DNA of 37,686 bases, taken from positions 1 through 37,686 of the forward strand of contig NZ_RCVJ01000080.1 in the NCBI RefSeq assembly GCF_003667505.1, in the 5' to 3' direction. This document shows, piece by piece, positions 15,100-22,971 of the stretch (within the stretch, counting starts at the first letter, position 1; every line of letters starts with the position of its first letter). Position numbers and translations under genes: made by a program. The notes under the pieces are model-generated. The model was not told where the DNA came from and did no database searches. It saw only the letters and a program-made list of their open reading frames with translations. This DNA comes from Micromonospora sp. BL4 (GTDB lineage: Bacteria; Actinomycetota; Actinomycetes; Mycobacteriales; Micromonosporaceae).

Positions 15100-15804
15100 T
15101 CAGCGAGCCGGCGTGGTGGGACGGCGGCGGGCGCGTTCCCGGCCGAGGATCCAGATCGCCTCGACGCCGTCCTTCCAGGTGATCTTCTTGCCCTCTTCGC
15201 GGCCACGCGCCCGGTAGCTGATCGGCACCTCGTACGGACGGATCCGGCGGCGCAGGAGCTTGCCGGTCACCTCGGCCTCCATGCCGAAGCCGCGCGAGCG
15301 CACCTCGAGCGACCGGTAGAGCGCCACCGGCATCAGCTTGAAGCAGGTCTCCAGGTCGCCGATGTACGAGTTGAACAGCACGTTGGCCGCCATCGTGACG
15401 CCCTTGTTGCCCATCACGTACCAGAAGCTGTAGGCGCTGTGGCTGCCGAAGGTGCGATTGCCGTAGACCACCGTGGCCCGCCCGTCGAGCACCGGGTCGA
15501 GCAGCTTGGGGATGTCCTGCGGGTCGTACTCCAGGTCGGCGTCGAGGATGACCATGTAGTCGCCCTCGGCGCTGTCCACCGCCGTCTTGATGGCCGCGCC
15601 CTTGCCGGCGTTTCGCTGGTGGGTGATGACCCGGAGGCGGGCGTCGTCGGCCCGACCGAGGATCTCGCCGGTGCCGTCCCGGCTGCCGTCGTCGACCACG
15701 ACCAGCTCGATCTCGCAGGGATAGTCCACTGCCAATGCCTGCTTGAGGGCATCCGCGATGCGTTCTTCCTCGTTGTAGACCGGCATGAGGATCGAGAGCT
15801 TCAC
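15100..15804 (-). CDS. Family 2 glycosyltransferase (polyprenyl-phosphate sugar synthase-like)
   Basis: 234 aa from the GTG at 15804, which has GGAG about 7 nt upstream; that GGAG lies inside the slightly longer frame starting at 15816. GT-A fold motifs: LSILMPVYNEEERI, VVVDDGSRDGTGEIL, NAGKGAAIKTAVDSA and the DxD motif in VILDADLEYDPQDIPKLLDP. The lack of membrane helices and the ETCFKLMPV / GFGMEAEVTGKLLRR segment match the dolichol-phosphate mannose synthase (DPM1) type, which loads a sugar onto a polyprenyl phosphate at the cytoplasmic face. The divergent neighbour is a GT-C protein of the class that uses such lipid-linked sugars, so a donor-maker and donor-user pair is plausible. Putative -10 TATTGT at 15829 to 15824 on the minus strand. 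Confidence 0.9.
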   Translation of the reverse strand: MKLSILMPVYNEEERIADALKQALAVDYPCEIELVVVDDGSRDGTGEILGRADDARLRVITHQRNAGKGAAIKTAVDSAEGDYMVILDADLEYDPQDIPKLLDPVLDGRATVVYGNRTFGSHSAYSFWYVMGNKGVTMAANVLFNSYIGDLETCFKLMPVALYRSLEVRSRGFGMEAEVTGKLLRRRIRPYEVPISYRARGREEGKKITWKDGVEAIWILGRERARRRPTTPAR

Positions 15805-15927
15805 GGAAATCTCCACGGTGGCGACAATACGTCGGGCATAGCCTAGCCTGGCTGGTCAGCCGACGCCGGCCGCCACCGCCGGGCCGTCATCGTGGCGACT
15901 TCAGCCGGATGGTGTTTACTTCCCGCC
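15805..15927. promoter_or_regulatory. Divergent promoter region between GT2 and GT-C genes
   Basis: Holds TATTGT (15829-15824, minus strand) as a good -10 for the GT2 gene, giving a leader of about 15 nt with GGAG. On the plus strand TTTACT (15915-15920) lies 7 nt before the ATG at 15928, consistent with a leaderless GT-C message. No dyad stands out. Confidence 0.4.
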
Positions 15928-18150
15928 ATGTCGGCTGCCGGCTCTCTGCTCGCGGCGGTTCCTGCCGCCGCGGTGCTCCTGCTCACCGTCGCGACGAGGC
16001 CACGCGGGGTCGACGCGGTGGCGCCGCTGCGGCTCGCGGTGGTGCGCGCCGCTGTGCTCACGGGCGCGTACGCGGTGCTCGTCGTCGAGTTGCTGGGCGC
16101 TCTGCACGCGCTCACCCGACCGGCGTTCGTCGCCGCCTGGCTGCTCTTCCTGGCCGTCGCCGCGACGGCCGCGGGGCTGCGGTGGCGCCGGGTGAGTCGG
16201 CTCGCGCAGCCGTCCGCCGCGACACGCCGAGCGGTTCCGGTCGGCGCCACCGTGCCCGCCGGGCCCGGCCCGGAGACACCCGGCCCGCTCGCCGACGGCG
16301 GCGACGCCGGAAGTGACCCCGCGTCCCGGCGGGTCGTTCGGACGCCCGGCGTTCTGCTCGCCGTGGCGGTCGACACCTGGCGTACGGCGGGTCGGGGCGA
16401 GCGCCTGCTCGCCGGCGCGATCGGCGGGCTGGTCCTGCTGGAGTTGCTGGTCGCGTTACTGGCCGAGCCCAACAACTTCGACTCTCAGACGTACCACCTG
16501 CCCAAGGTCGAGCACTGGGTGGCCCAGAGCGACCTCGACTTCTGGGCCACCGCCATCCACCGGCAGGTGACCATCCCGCCCGGCGCCGAGTATCTGCTGC
16601 TGCACCTGCGCCTGCTCACCGGTGGTGACCAGCTGTACAACCTGGTGCAGTGGGCGGCCGGGGTGGGCTGCCTGCTGGTGGCGGCGCGGATCACCGCGCA
16701 GCTCGGCGGCGGCCGGCGGGCCCAGTTGATCACCGCGTTCGTACTGGCCAGCACGCCGATGGTGGCGCTACAGGCGACGAGTACGCAGACCGACCTGGTC
16801 TGCGCGGCCTGGGTGGCCTGCGCGGCGACCCTCGTGTTGGACGGGCTGCGCCGCCGGAACGGTTGGGGCACCCTGCTCGCGCTCGGCGCGGCCACCGGGC
16901 TGACTGCGGTGACCAAGACCAGCGGTCTGATCGCGGTCGGTCCGCTGCTGGTGCTCTGGGGGTTGGCCCAGCTCCGGCTGGCGCTGGCCGCCGACCGGAC
17001 ACCGACCGGCGCGACGGCGGTCGGTCAGGTGCGGCGACCGCGGCCGGTCGGCGGGGTGGCCCGCACCGTCGGCGGTTCGGTGCTGATCCTCCTGGTCGCG
17101 GCCATGGTGGTCGGGCCGTTCCTGGCCCGGGTGACGGCCGAGTTCGGGCACCCGTTGGGGCCACCCCGGCTGCGCGAGTCGATCCCGATGGAACGACACG
17201 ATCCGCCGTCGATCCTGGTCAACGCGCTGCGGATCGGGCACACCGCGTTCGACACCCCGCTGGCGCCGCTGCGCCGGCTGGGCGCCGAGGTGATCATCGG
17301 CGGGGCCGACGCGATCGGGGTCGACCCGCAGGACCGGGCGATCACCTTCGGCCGGGAGGTCTTTCCGGAGCCCGCCTGGTACCCGGACGAGGACCGGGTG
17401 GCGTTCCCACTCGCCGGTGCGCTGGCGCTGATCGGCGTCGCTGTCGCGCTCGTCCGGCCGCGCCGGATCGACGCCGGGCAGGCGGGGCCGTTGCGCGGGT
17501 ACGCGGTGGTGGTGCTGGCCACCGTCCTGCTGCACACCTCGATGATCAAGTGGCAGCCGTGGGGAAACCGGCTGCTGCTCTACGCCCTGGTGCTCGCCGT
17601 GCCACTGGCCGGGCTCTGGCTCGACGCGCTCTTCCGCCGCCAGTTCGCGGCTGCGGCGGCCGACGGAGCGGGTACCGGCCCTGGGCGGCGGTCGGTGGCC
17701 ACGGTCGCGGCTGTCACCGTGCTGGCCACCTCGGCGCTGGCCGGGGTGCTGGCGCTGTCGTACGGCTTCCCCCGCCGGCTCGTCGGCAGCGGCTCGGTCT
17801 TCACCACCTCGGACTGGGACACCCGGTTCCTGCGTCGCCCGCAGTGGGCCGACGAGTTCCGCTGGGCCGCCACCGAGGTCCGGGACAGCGGTGCGCGCCG
17901 GATCGGGCTGGTGCAGCAGAACGACAACTGGGAGTACCCGTGGTGGCTGCTGCTGCGGCAGCCGGACGGACGCTCGCCGGATCTGCTGGCGATGCAGTCG
18001 GTGCTGCCGGAACGCCCGCCGGCCGACCCCACCTCGGTGGACGCGATCGTCTGCACCGGCAGCCAGCCGGCGTGCGCCAAGCTGGTCCCGGCCGGCTGGC
18101 GGCTGGAGTTCCGCGGCTACGTCGGGTACGCGCTGCCGCCCGGCCGCTGA
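15928..18150 (+). CDS. GT-C/GT39-like membrane glycosyltransferase
   Basis: 740 aa with about 12 hydrophobic segments. A long Pro/Ala-rich cytoplasmic-type insertion (~95-140) separates the first three helices from the rest, unusual for the family. The conserved first-loop acidic motif is NNFDSQTYHLPKVEHWVAQSDL, followed by IPPGAEYLLLHLRLLTGGDQLYNLVQW, matching dolichyl-phosphate-mannose-dependent-type transferases. The C-terminal ~130 residues form a soluble region. Expected to act at the outer membrane face using a polyprenyl-phosphate sugar, perhaps supplied by the divergent GT2 enzyme. The acceptor is unknown. The ATG at 15928 is favoured over upstream in-frame starts because a -10-like TTTACT is 7 nt before it and no ribosome site is seen. 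Followed by a hairpin terminator. Confidence 0.78.
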   Translation: MSAAGSLLAAVPAAAVLLLTVATRPRGVDAVAPLRLAVVRAAVLTGAYAVLVVELLGALHALTRPAFVAAWLLFLAVAATAAGLRWRRVSRLAQPSAATRRAVPVGATVPAGPGPETPGPLADGGDAGSDPASRRVVRTPGVLLAVAVDTWRTAGRGERLLAGAIGGLVLLELLVALLAEPNNFDSQTYHLPKVEHWVAQSDLDFWATAIHRQVTIPPGAEYLLLHLRLLTGGDQLYNLVQWAAGVGCLLVAARITAQLGGGRRAQLITAFVLASTPMVALQATSTQTDLVCAAWVACAATLVLDGLRRRNGWGTLLALGAATGLTAVTKTSGLIAVGPLLVLWGLAQLRLALAADRTPTGATAVGQVRRPRPVGGVARTVGGSVLILLVAAMVVGPFLARVTAEFGHPLGPPRLRESIPMERHDPPSILVNALRIGHTAFDTPLAPLRRLGAEVIIGGADAIGVDPQDRAITFGREVFPEPAWYPDEDRVAFPLAGALALIGVAVALVRPRRIDAGQAGPLRGYAVVVLATVLLHTSMIKWQPWGNRLLLYALVLAVPLAGLWLDALFRRQFAAAAADGAGTGPGRRSVATVAAVTVLATSALAGVLALSYGFPRRLVGSGSVFTTSDWDTRFLRRPQWADEFRWAATEVRDSGARRIGLVQQNDNWEYPWWLLLRQPDGRSPDLLAMQSVLPERPPADPTSVDAIVCTGSQPACAKLVPAGWRLEFRGYVGYALPPGR

Positions 18151-18182
18151 CCCGGGTCCGTGGAGGTGATCGACACGGTGCC

Positions 18183-18226
18183 GGCGATATCGCGGCATCG
18201 GGCCGACCGGACACCCCGATATCGCC
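18183..18226. repeat. Inverted repeat GGCGATATCG ... CGATATCGCC
   Basis: Perfect 10-bp arms (18183-18192 and 18217-18226) with a 24-nt centre; with a 2-nt bulge the arms extend by GGT and ACC. It lies 32 nt after the GT-C stop. The GATATCG core is AT-rich for this genome and looks like a mobile intergenic element or a terminator. Confidence 0.5.
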
Positions 18227-18264
18227 GACCTGGGGGCCGGGCATCCGCGCCACCGCGTGACGCG

Positions 18265-18290
18265 CCGCCCGGATCGTCCGATCCGGGCGG
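18265..18290 (+). terminator. Hairpin terminator downstream of the GT-C gene
   Basis: Perfect 11-bp stem (CCGCCCGGATC with GATCCGGGCGG) with loop GTCC, followed by TTCT. It is oriented to end the GT-C message. Confidence 0.7.
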
Positions 18291-18344
18291 TTCTGCATCC
18301 CGCGCGCAAGGATCCGAAGCGCATTCACATCCGCTGATCGGCAC

Positions 18345-18382
18345 GTTACCGTCTGGTAACTCAATCGACGTCCCGCGATTGA
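18345..18382 (+). promoter_or_regulatory. Two adjacent dyads upstream of the SGNH hydrolase gene
   Basis: First dyad: GTTACC-GTCT-GGTAAC (18345-18360), a perfect 6-bp inverted repeat. Second: TCAATCG (18361-18367) and CGATTGA (18376-18382) with an 8-nt spacer. They abut directly and end about 19 nt before the start codon at 18401. This looks like a regulated promoter or a leader with RNA structure next to the ribosome binding site. Confidence 0.5.
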
Positions 18383-18400
18383 GCCGAAAGGAGTGCGTCG

Positions 18401-20002
18401 ATGCCTGCTACCCCCGCCAGGCCCGAACGCGCGACCCGACGACGGGCCATCACCGTCGCCGTCGCCGTCGCCGCTCTCGTCCTGCCGATGCTCGCCGGAC
18501 CCGCCGCCCCCGCCACCGCCGCCGACCGGCCGACCGTCCAACCGCTCCCCGCCAACCTGGAGGCCATCCGGGCCGCCGAGGCGACCGCCCTCTACGGCAG
18601 CCCGGCGATCCGCCCGATCGAGCAGCGCCGCACCGCGCTGATCACCATGGGTGACAGCGAAATCTCCGGTGAGGGGGTCGGCAACTACGTGCCCGGCACC
18701 CACCAGCCGGGCAACTGGTGCGACCGCTCGTACGACCAGGCGCTGTTCCGCACCGGCATCCCCTCGGACGCGCAGTACAACCTGGCCTGCTCCGGCGCCA
18801 CCCCGTGGAACCTGATCGCCGGCGGCCCGACCCAGCACAACGAGCTGAACCAGGGCGACTACCTGGGGATCAAGGCGCGCAACACCCACGTGAAGCTGAT
18901 CTGGGTGGTCGTCGGCGCGAACGGCGACGGCACGATCCAGTTCGGCCCGGTCGCCACCGACTGCGCGATCAGCCGGGTCTTCTTCCAGGGCCCCTGCTAC
19001 CCGCGCTACACCGACCAGTGGACGATCCGCACCGACGGCAGTCGCCAGGCCGTGGTCGACGCGCTCAACGACATCCGGCAGACCATGACCAAGGCCGGCT
19101 ACCTGCGCTCGGACTACGAACTGGTGCTCATGTCGTATCCGAGCCCGGGCAGCCCGGACGTGGAGGACAACCCGAACTTCCCCGGCTGGTACTCCGGCGG
19201 CTGCCTGCTCTACCTGGCCGACGCGGCGTTCGCCCGGAACAAGGCCGTGCCGATGTTCGAGTCGGCGCTGCGCGCCGCGGCCACCCAGACCGGCACCCGT
19301 TACCTGGATGCCAGCCGCCTCTTCCACGGCCACGAGGTGTGCACGGACAACACCTCGGTCCGGGGCCTCTACATCGAGATCGGGATCTGGGACGAGAACG
19401 CCGCCCGGCAGTCGTTCCACCCCAACGCCCGCGGCCACGGCATGTTCGCCCAGTGCATCACCCAGTTCTGGAACTCGGGGCAGGAGCGGGCCAGCTGCGT
19501 CGACCCGGCCAGCACCGGCGGCGGCGTGCTCTACCCGGGGTTGCTGGAGTTCAAGCAGCTGCGCAACCTCGCCACCGGCACCTGTGTCGACGGCAAGGGG
19601 TACGACTCCCGCAACGGCACCGTCCAGCAGCCGTACACCTGCCACGGTGGGCGTAACCAGGGCTTCTGGTACGACCCGGGCCGGCGGTCGCTGCACTCGG
19701 AGCTCTCCCACGACCGTTGCCTCGACATCGCGAACGGGTCGCTGACGTCCGGCACCGCGGTCAACATCTACGACTGCAACGGCACCCCCGCCCAGCAGTT
19801 CGTCTTCGCCGGTAACCAGATCAAGCCGGCCGGCGCCGGCAACCTCTGCGTGACGTTCGACAGCCCGTGGCTCGGCAGTCCGCGGCTGCGGTTGGCCGGC
19901 TGCTTTAGCAGCACCCGGCAGCAGTGGTCGTTCGAGCCCCGGACCGCCGCCAACCCGGTCGGCTACGGTCACGACGACTTCATCGGCTCCCGCGTCTACT
20001 GA
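18401..20002 (+). CDS. Secreted SGNH/GDSL hydrolase with C-terminal ricin-type lectin domain
   Basis: 533 aa; ATG with AAAGGAG about 8 nt upstream. The N-terminal signal peptide has a basic region (RPERATRRR), a hydrophobic core and likely cleavage near APATAA-DRP (~41). The SGNH hydrolase domain (~75-365) has block I MGDSEISGEG with nucleophile Ser86, the Asn-containing WVVVGANGDG, and the catalytic His340 in SFHPNARGHG. Four or more Cys may form disulfides. Residues ~390-515 form a ricin B/CBM13 beta-trefoil with repeated QxF/QxW motifs (CLDIANGS...CNGTPAQQF, RLAGCFSSTRQQWSF). Predicted role: extracellular esterase or lipase acting on a polysaccharide-associated ester, targeted by the sugar-binding domain. 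Well-developed hairpins flank it on both sides. Confidence 0.93.
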   Translation: MPATPARPERATRRRAITVAVAVAALVLPMLAGPAAPATAADRPTVQPLPANLEAIRAAEATALYGSPAIRPIEQRRTALITMGDSEISGEGVGNYVPGTHQPGNWCDRSYDQALFRTGIPSDAQYNLACSGATPWNLIAGGPTQHNELNQGDYLGIKARNTHVKLIWVVVGANGDGTIQFGPVATDCAISRVFFQGPCYPRYTDQWTIRTDGSRQAVVDALNDIRQTMTKAGYLRSDYELVLMSYPSPGSPDVEDNPNFPGWYSGGCLLYLADAAFARNKAVPMFESALRAAATQTGTRYLDASRLFHGHEVCTDNTSVRGLYIEIGIWDENAARQSFHPNARGHGMFAQCITQFWNSGQERASCVDPASTGGGVLYPGLLEFKQLRNLATGTCVDGKGYDSRNGTVQQPYTCHGGRNQGFWYDPGRRSLHSELSHDRCLDIANGSLTSGTAVNIYDCNGTPAQQFVFAGNQIKPAGAGNLCVTFDSPWLGSPRLRLAGCFSSTRQQWSFEPRTAANPVGYGHDDFIGSRVY

Positions 20003-20007
20003 CGAGG

Positions 20008-20039
20008 GAAGGGGCCCTGGCGTCGACCAGGGCCCCTTC
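20008..20039. terminator. Bidirectional terminator hairpin
   Basis: Perfect 13-bp stem GAAGGGGCCCTGG / CCAGGGCCCCTTC with loop CGTCGA, between convergent stops at 20002 and 20043; followed by CTCTC on the plus strand. Confidence 0.85.
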
Positions 20040-20042
20040 CTC

Positions 20043-20642
20043 TCACTTGGCGCGGGGGATGAGGATGAGCCGGGCAGTGCCCTTGTCGCCGTCCTTCGCC
20101 CCGGCGACGCCGAGCGTCGTGCCGACCTTGACGTCGCTCGCCTGCACGGTGGCGCGCCGCTCGACGACCCGGAGGTCGTCGCCGAAGGTCCACGTCATGG
20201 TGAAGCCGTCGGTGGACTTCACGGTCATCGAGTCACCGTCGATCGCGGTCACCTCACCGCGCTGCACGGCGACCGTCTTCGTACCGCCGTCCTTCGTCTT
20301 CACCACGGCTTCGCCGTGCAGGGTGTTCCTGCGCAGCAGCACGCGGGCCTGGCGGCGCTTGCGCCACTCCTCGCCGCGCTTCTCCCGGGCCTTGTCCTGG
20401 GCGGTGGGCGAGGCACCGGGCGCCGGGGTGGCCGGCGCGGCGACGGTCAGCACGTCCAGGTCGTTGGCGTCGAAGCCCATGGCGGCCAGTGCCTGGCCCT
20501 CCACGCCCATCGCCGCGGCGACCTCGACGGCGGCCTCCCGGGCGGGTTGGCTGGCCACCTCGGCCGCGCCGCAGCCGCTGACACCGAGCGCCACCGCCGT
20601 GAGCAACGACGTGGTGGCGGCGGCAAATCCCCAACGTGGCAT
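20043..20642 (-). CDS. Lipoprotein with DUF5666-like C-terminal region
   Basis: 199 aa; ATG preceded by GAGGGA at 5 nt. A lipoprotein signal peptide ends in the lipobox GVSGC, so Cys24 should be lipidated and the protein anchored on the outer face of the membrane. After an Ala/Pro-rich linker and a charged helix (DKAREKRGEEWRKRRQARVLL) the C-terminal ~90 residues look like small beta-barrel repeats (GEVTAIDGDSMTVKSTDGFTMTWTF and DVKVGTTLGVAGAKDGDKGTARLI), the pattern of DUF5666 proteins. It follows the sensor kinase by 56 nt on the same strand and is probably the third gene of the two-component operon, perhaps an accessory or target of the kinase. Confidence 0.8.
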   Translation of the reverse strand: MPRWGFAAATTSLLTAVALGVSGCGAAEVASQPAREAAVEVAAAMGVEGQALAAMGFDANDLDVLTVAAPATPAPGASPTAQDKAREKRGEEWRKRRQARVLLRRNTLHGEAVVKTKDGGTKTVAVQRGEVTAIDGDSMTVKSTDGFTMTWTFGDDLRVVERRATVQASDVKVGTTLGVAGAKDGDKGTARLILIPRAK

Positions 20643-20698
20643 GACTGTCCCTCTCGTCCGTGGAGCCCTCAGCCTGCCCGGCGACGACGAGCGCAGCG

Positions 20699-22183
20699 TC
20701 AGACCGATGTTCGGGTCAGGTAAGGATCACCGGGCAGCCGGACCGTGAACGCGGCGCCGCCCTCCGGCGCGTGACCGGCGACGATCTCCCCGCCCAGCCG
20801 GCGGACCAGCCCGGCGGCCAGCGCCAGCCCCAGCCCGCTGCCCACCTTGCGCACCCCCCGGTAACGCTGGTGCAGCGCACCCCGCTCGAACGCCACCGCC
20901 AGGTCGTCGTCGGTGAAGCCGGGCCCGCCGTCGCGGACCTCCAGCACGCCGCCGGCGGCCGGGTCCGCGCCGGCCGCCCGGACCGCGAGCACCACCGGCG
21001 CCCCCGGGGGTACGACCCGCAGCGCGTTCTCCAGCAGCCCGTCCACCACCTGCCGGATGCGCCCCGGATCGGTGTACACCGGCACCGGCCCACCGGGCGT
21101 CTCCATCCGGAACGGCACTCCGACCGCCGCGCAACGGTCGGACCAGGTCGCCTCGGCGTCGACGGCCAGCCGGGCCAGGTCCACCGGTACCGGTTCCAGC
21201 GGGAAGTCGGCGGCCTCCAGCCGGGCCAGCGCCAGCAGGTCGCCGATCAACCGGTCCAGGTGCTGGGCCTCGGCCAGCACCGTCCGGCCGGTGCCGGCCA
21301 TGCCCTCCGCGTCGATCACGCCGTCGGCCAGTGCCTCGGCGTACCCCCGGATCGCGGTCAACGGGGTCCGCAGCTCGTGCGAGACGGAGAGCAGAAACTC
21401 CCGCTGTCGGCCCTCGCTGGTGGCCAGCGCGGCGGCCAACCCGTTCAACGCCTCGGCCAGGTCGGCGACCTCGTCCGGCGGCTCGACCGGCACCCGGACC
21501 GCGCGGTCCCCGGCACGCAGACGGGCGGCGGCGGTGGCCGCGACGCGAATCGGCCGGGCCAATCGGCGGGCCAGCAGCAGCCCGGCCACCACGCCGGCGG
21601 CGAGCCCCGCCAGCAGCGGCAGCCAGAGGCTGAGCAGCACCTGCTGCCACAACCCGCTCGTTGAGGCGCGGGAGAGCACCACCCCGTTGCCGCCGGGCAG
21701 CGCCCGGCCCTCGACCAGCGCGCGCCTGCCGTTGACCGGCCGGCGGACCGACACGTTGCGGCCCTGCTCGATCCGCTGCACCACCCGGGGTGGCAGGCCC
21801 GGCCGGTCGACGACTCCCCGCCGGATCAGGTACGCGTCGATGTCCTGTGCCCGCAGCTGCTGGATGAGCCGCTCCTCGTCGGCGGTACGACCCCGGTCCA
21901 GCCGGGTCCGCAACACCTCGGCGGCGAGTCGGGCCTGCGCGGCGAGCGCCTCCTGATCGCGTCGCTCCGCGCCCCGGATCGCCAGCGGCACCGCGACGAT
22001 CGCGGTGACCAGCACCGACACCAGCGCCACGGCACAGGTGACCAGCACCGCCCGGGTGGTCAGCGTCCGGCCGGGACGGCTGCGCCGGGGCGCGGTCGGG
22101 GGTCGGGCGCCGATCACCGGCAGCGTCATGGTCGGCGACTCGGGTCGCGCCGTGGGCTGCCGCCAACCGGGCTGGTCAGGCAT
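20699..22183 (-). CDS. Sensor histidine kinase
   Basis: 494 aa. Two transmembrane helices (~43-70 and ~182-206) enclose an extracytoplasmic sensor region of about 110 aa. A HAMP domain follows (LARPIRVAATAAARLRAGD...DEVADLAEALN). The phosphoacceptor is His269 in SVSHELRTPL, followed by the ATPase domain with N box DGLLENALR, D box DGGPGF and G box GSGLGLALAAGL. It autophosphorylates and passes phosphate to the response regulator encoded just upstream; their genes overlap by 8 nt (ATGCCTGA), a sign of translational coupling. The signal is not deducible. Downstream lies a lipoprotein gene that might be a ligand or reporter of envelope state. Confidence 0.95.
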   Translation of the reverse strand: MPDQPGWRQPTARPESPTMTLPVIGARPPTAPRRSRPGRTLTTRAVLVTCAVALVSVLVTAIVAVPLAIRGAERRDQEALAAQARLAAEVLRTRLDRGRTADEERLIQQLRAQDIDAYLIRRGVVDRPGLPPRVVQRIEQGRNVSVRRPVNGRRALVEGRALPGGNGVVLSRASTSGLWQQVLLSLWLPLLAGLAAGVVAGLLLARRLARPIRVAATAAARLRAGDRAVRVPVEPPDEVADLAEALNGLAAALATSEGRQREFLLSVSHELRTPLTAIRGYAEALADGVIDAEGMAGTGRTVLAEAQHLDRLIGDLLALARLEAADFPLEPVPVDLARLAVDAEATWSDRCAAVGVPFRMETPGGPVPVYTDPGRIRQVVDGLLENALRVVPPGAPVVLAVRAAGADPAAGGVLEVRDGGPGFTDDDLAVAFERGALHQRYRGVRKVGSGLGLALAAGLVRRLGGEIVAGHAPEGGAAFTVRLPGDPYLTRTSV

Positions 22184-22868
22184 CGGCCGCGTACCCCACG
22201 CCCCGGTGGGTCCGGATCACGCTGGCCGGGCCGAGCTTCGCCCGCACCTGAGCGACGTGCACGTCGACCGTGCGGGTGCCGGCGTGCGCGGCGTAGCCCC
22301 ACACGCCGGCCAGCAGCTCCTCCCGGGTGAAGACCCGCCCGGGCCGGGCCATCAGGTGGGCCAACAGGTCGAACTCGGTGGAGGTGAGCTGCACCGGGGC
22401 GCCGGCGGCGGTGACCGTCCGACGGGCCGGGTCGAGCGTCACCGGGCCGACGACGCGCGGCCGGTCCGCACCCTCCGGGCCGCCGGCGGAGCGGCGCAGC
22501 ACCGCGCGCACCCGGGCGACCAGCTCACGGGGGCTGAACGGCTTGGTGACGTAGTCGTCGGCGCCCAGCTCCAGGCCGACGATCCGATCCACCTCGTCGT
22601 CCCGGGCGGTGAGGAAGATGACCGGCGTCCAGTCGCCGCCCTCGCGCAGCTGGCGGCAGATCTCGGTGCCGGGCAGCCCGGGCAGGGCGATGTCCAGGAC
22701 GCAGGCCACCGGACGCAGCCGCCGGGCGGCGGCCAGGCCGGCCTCACCGTCCCGCTCCAGGTGGACGCCGAACCCGTCGCGGGTGAGATAGAGCCGGACC
22801 AGGTCGGCGATGGCCGGCTCGTCCTCGACCACGAGGACGAGCCCGCGGTGCGGCGGTTCGACGGTCAC
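22176..22868 (-). CDS. OmpR/PhoB-family response regulator
   Basis: 230 aa from GTG 22868. The receiver domain has the acidic pair in VVEDEPAI, phosphoacceptor Asp59 in CVLDIALPG, the Thr of FLTARDD and the Lys of VTKPFSP. The C-terminal winged helix (~135-228) shows LTSTEFDLLAHLMARPGRVF, TRTVDVHVAQVRAKLG and THRGVGYA. DNA-binding transcription factor activated by the cognate kinase. First gene of a likely three-gene operon (regulator, kinase, lipoprotein). Ribosome binding site is weak. The 103 nt upstream hold no obvious direct repeats for autoregulation that I could spot. Confidence 0.96.
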   Translation of the reverse strand: MTVEPPHRGLVLVVEDEPAIADLVRLYLTRDGFGVHLERDGEAGLAAARRLRPVACVLDIALPGLPGTEICRQLREGGDWTPVIFLTARDDEVDRIVGLELGADDYVTKPFSPRELVARVRAVLRRSAGGPEGADRPRVVGPVTLDPARRTVTAAGAPVQLTSTEFDLLAHLMARPGRVFTREELLAGVWGYAAHAGTRTVDVHVAQVRAKLGPASVIRTHRGVGYAADA

Positions 22869-22971
22869 CGGCCCATGATTGCCGACCCGGCGCTCTCGGC
22901 GCGATCGGCGCGTGTTCGAGTTCGGTAAAGGCGGGGCGGAGGGCCGCCGCCAGCGGTGGGGCGGTGGGGCG

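Noticed and set aside
5773..18150. A single large glycan or natural-product gene cluster
   Set aside because: The glycosyltransferases, methyltransferase and transketolase are separated by unrelated genes in both orientations.
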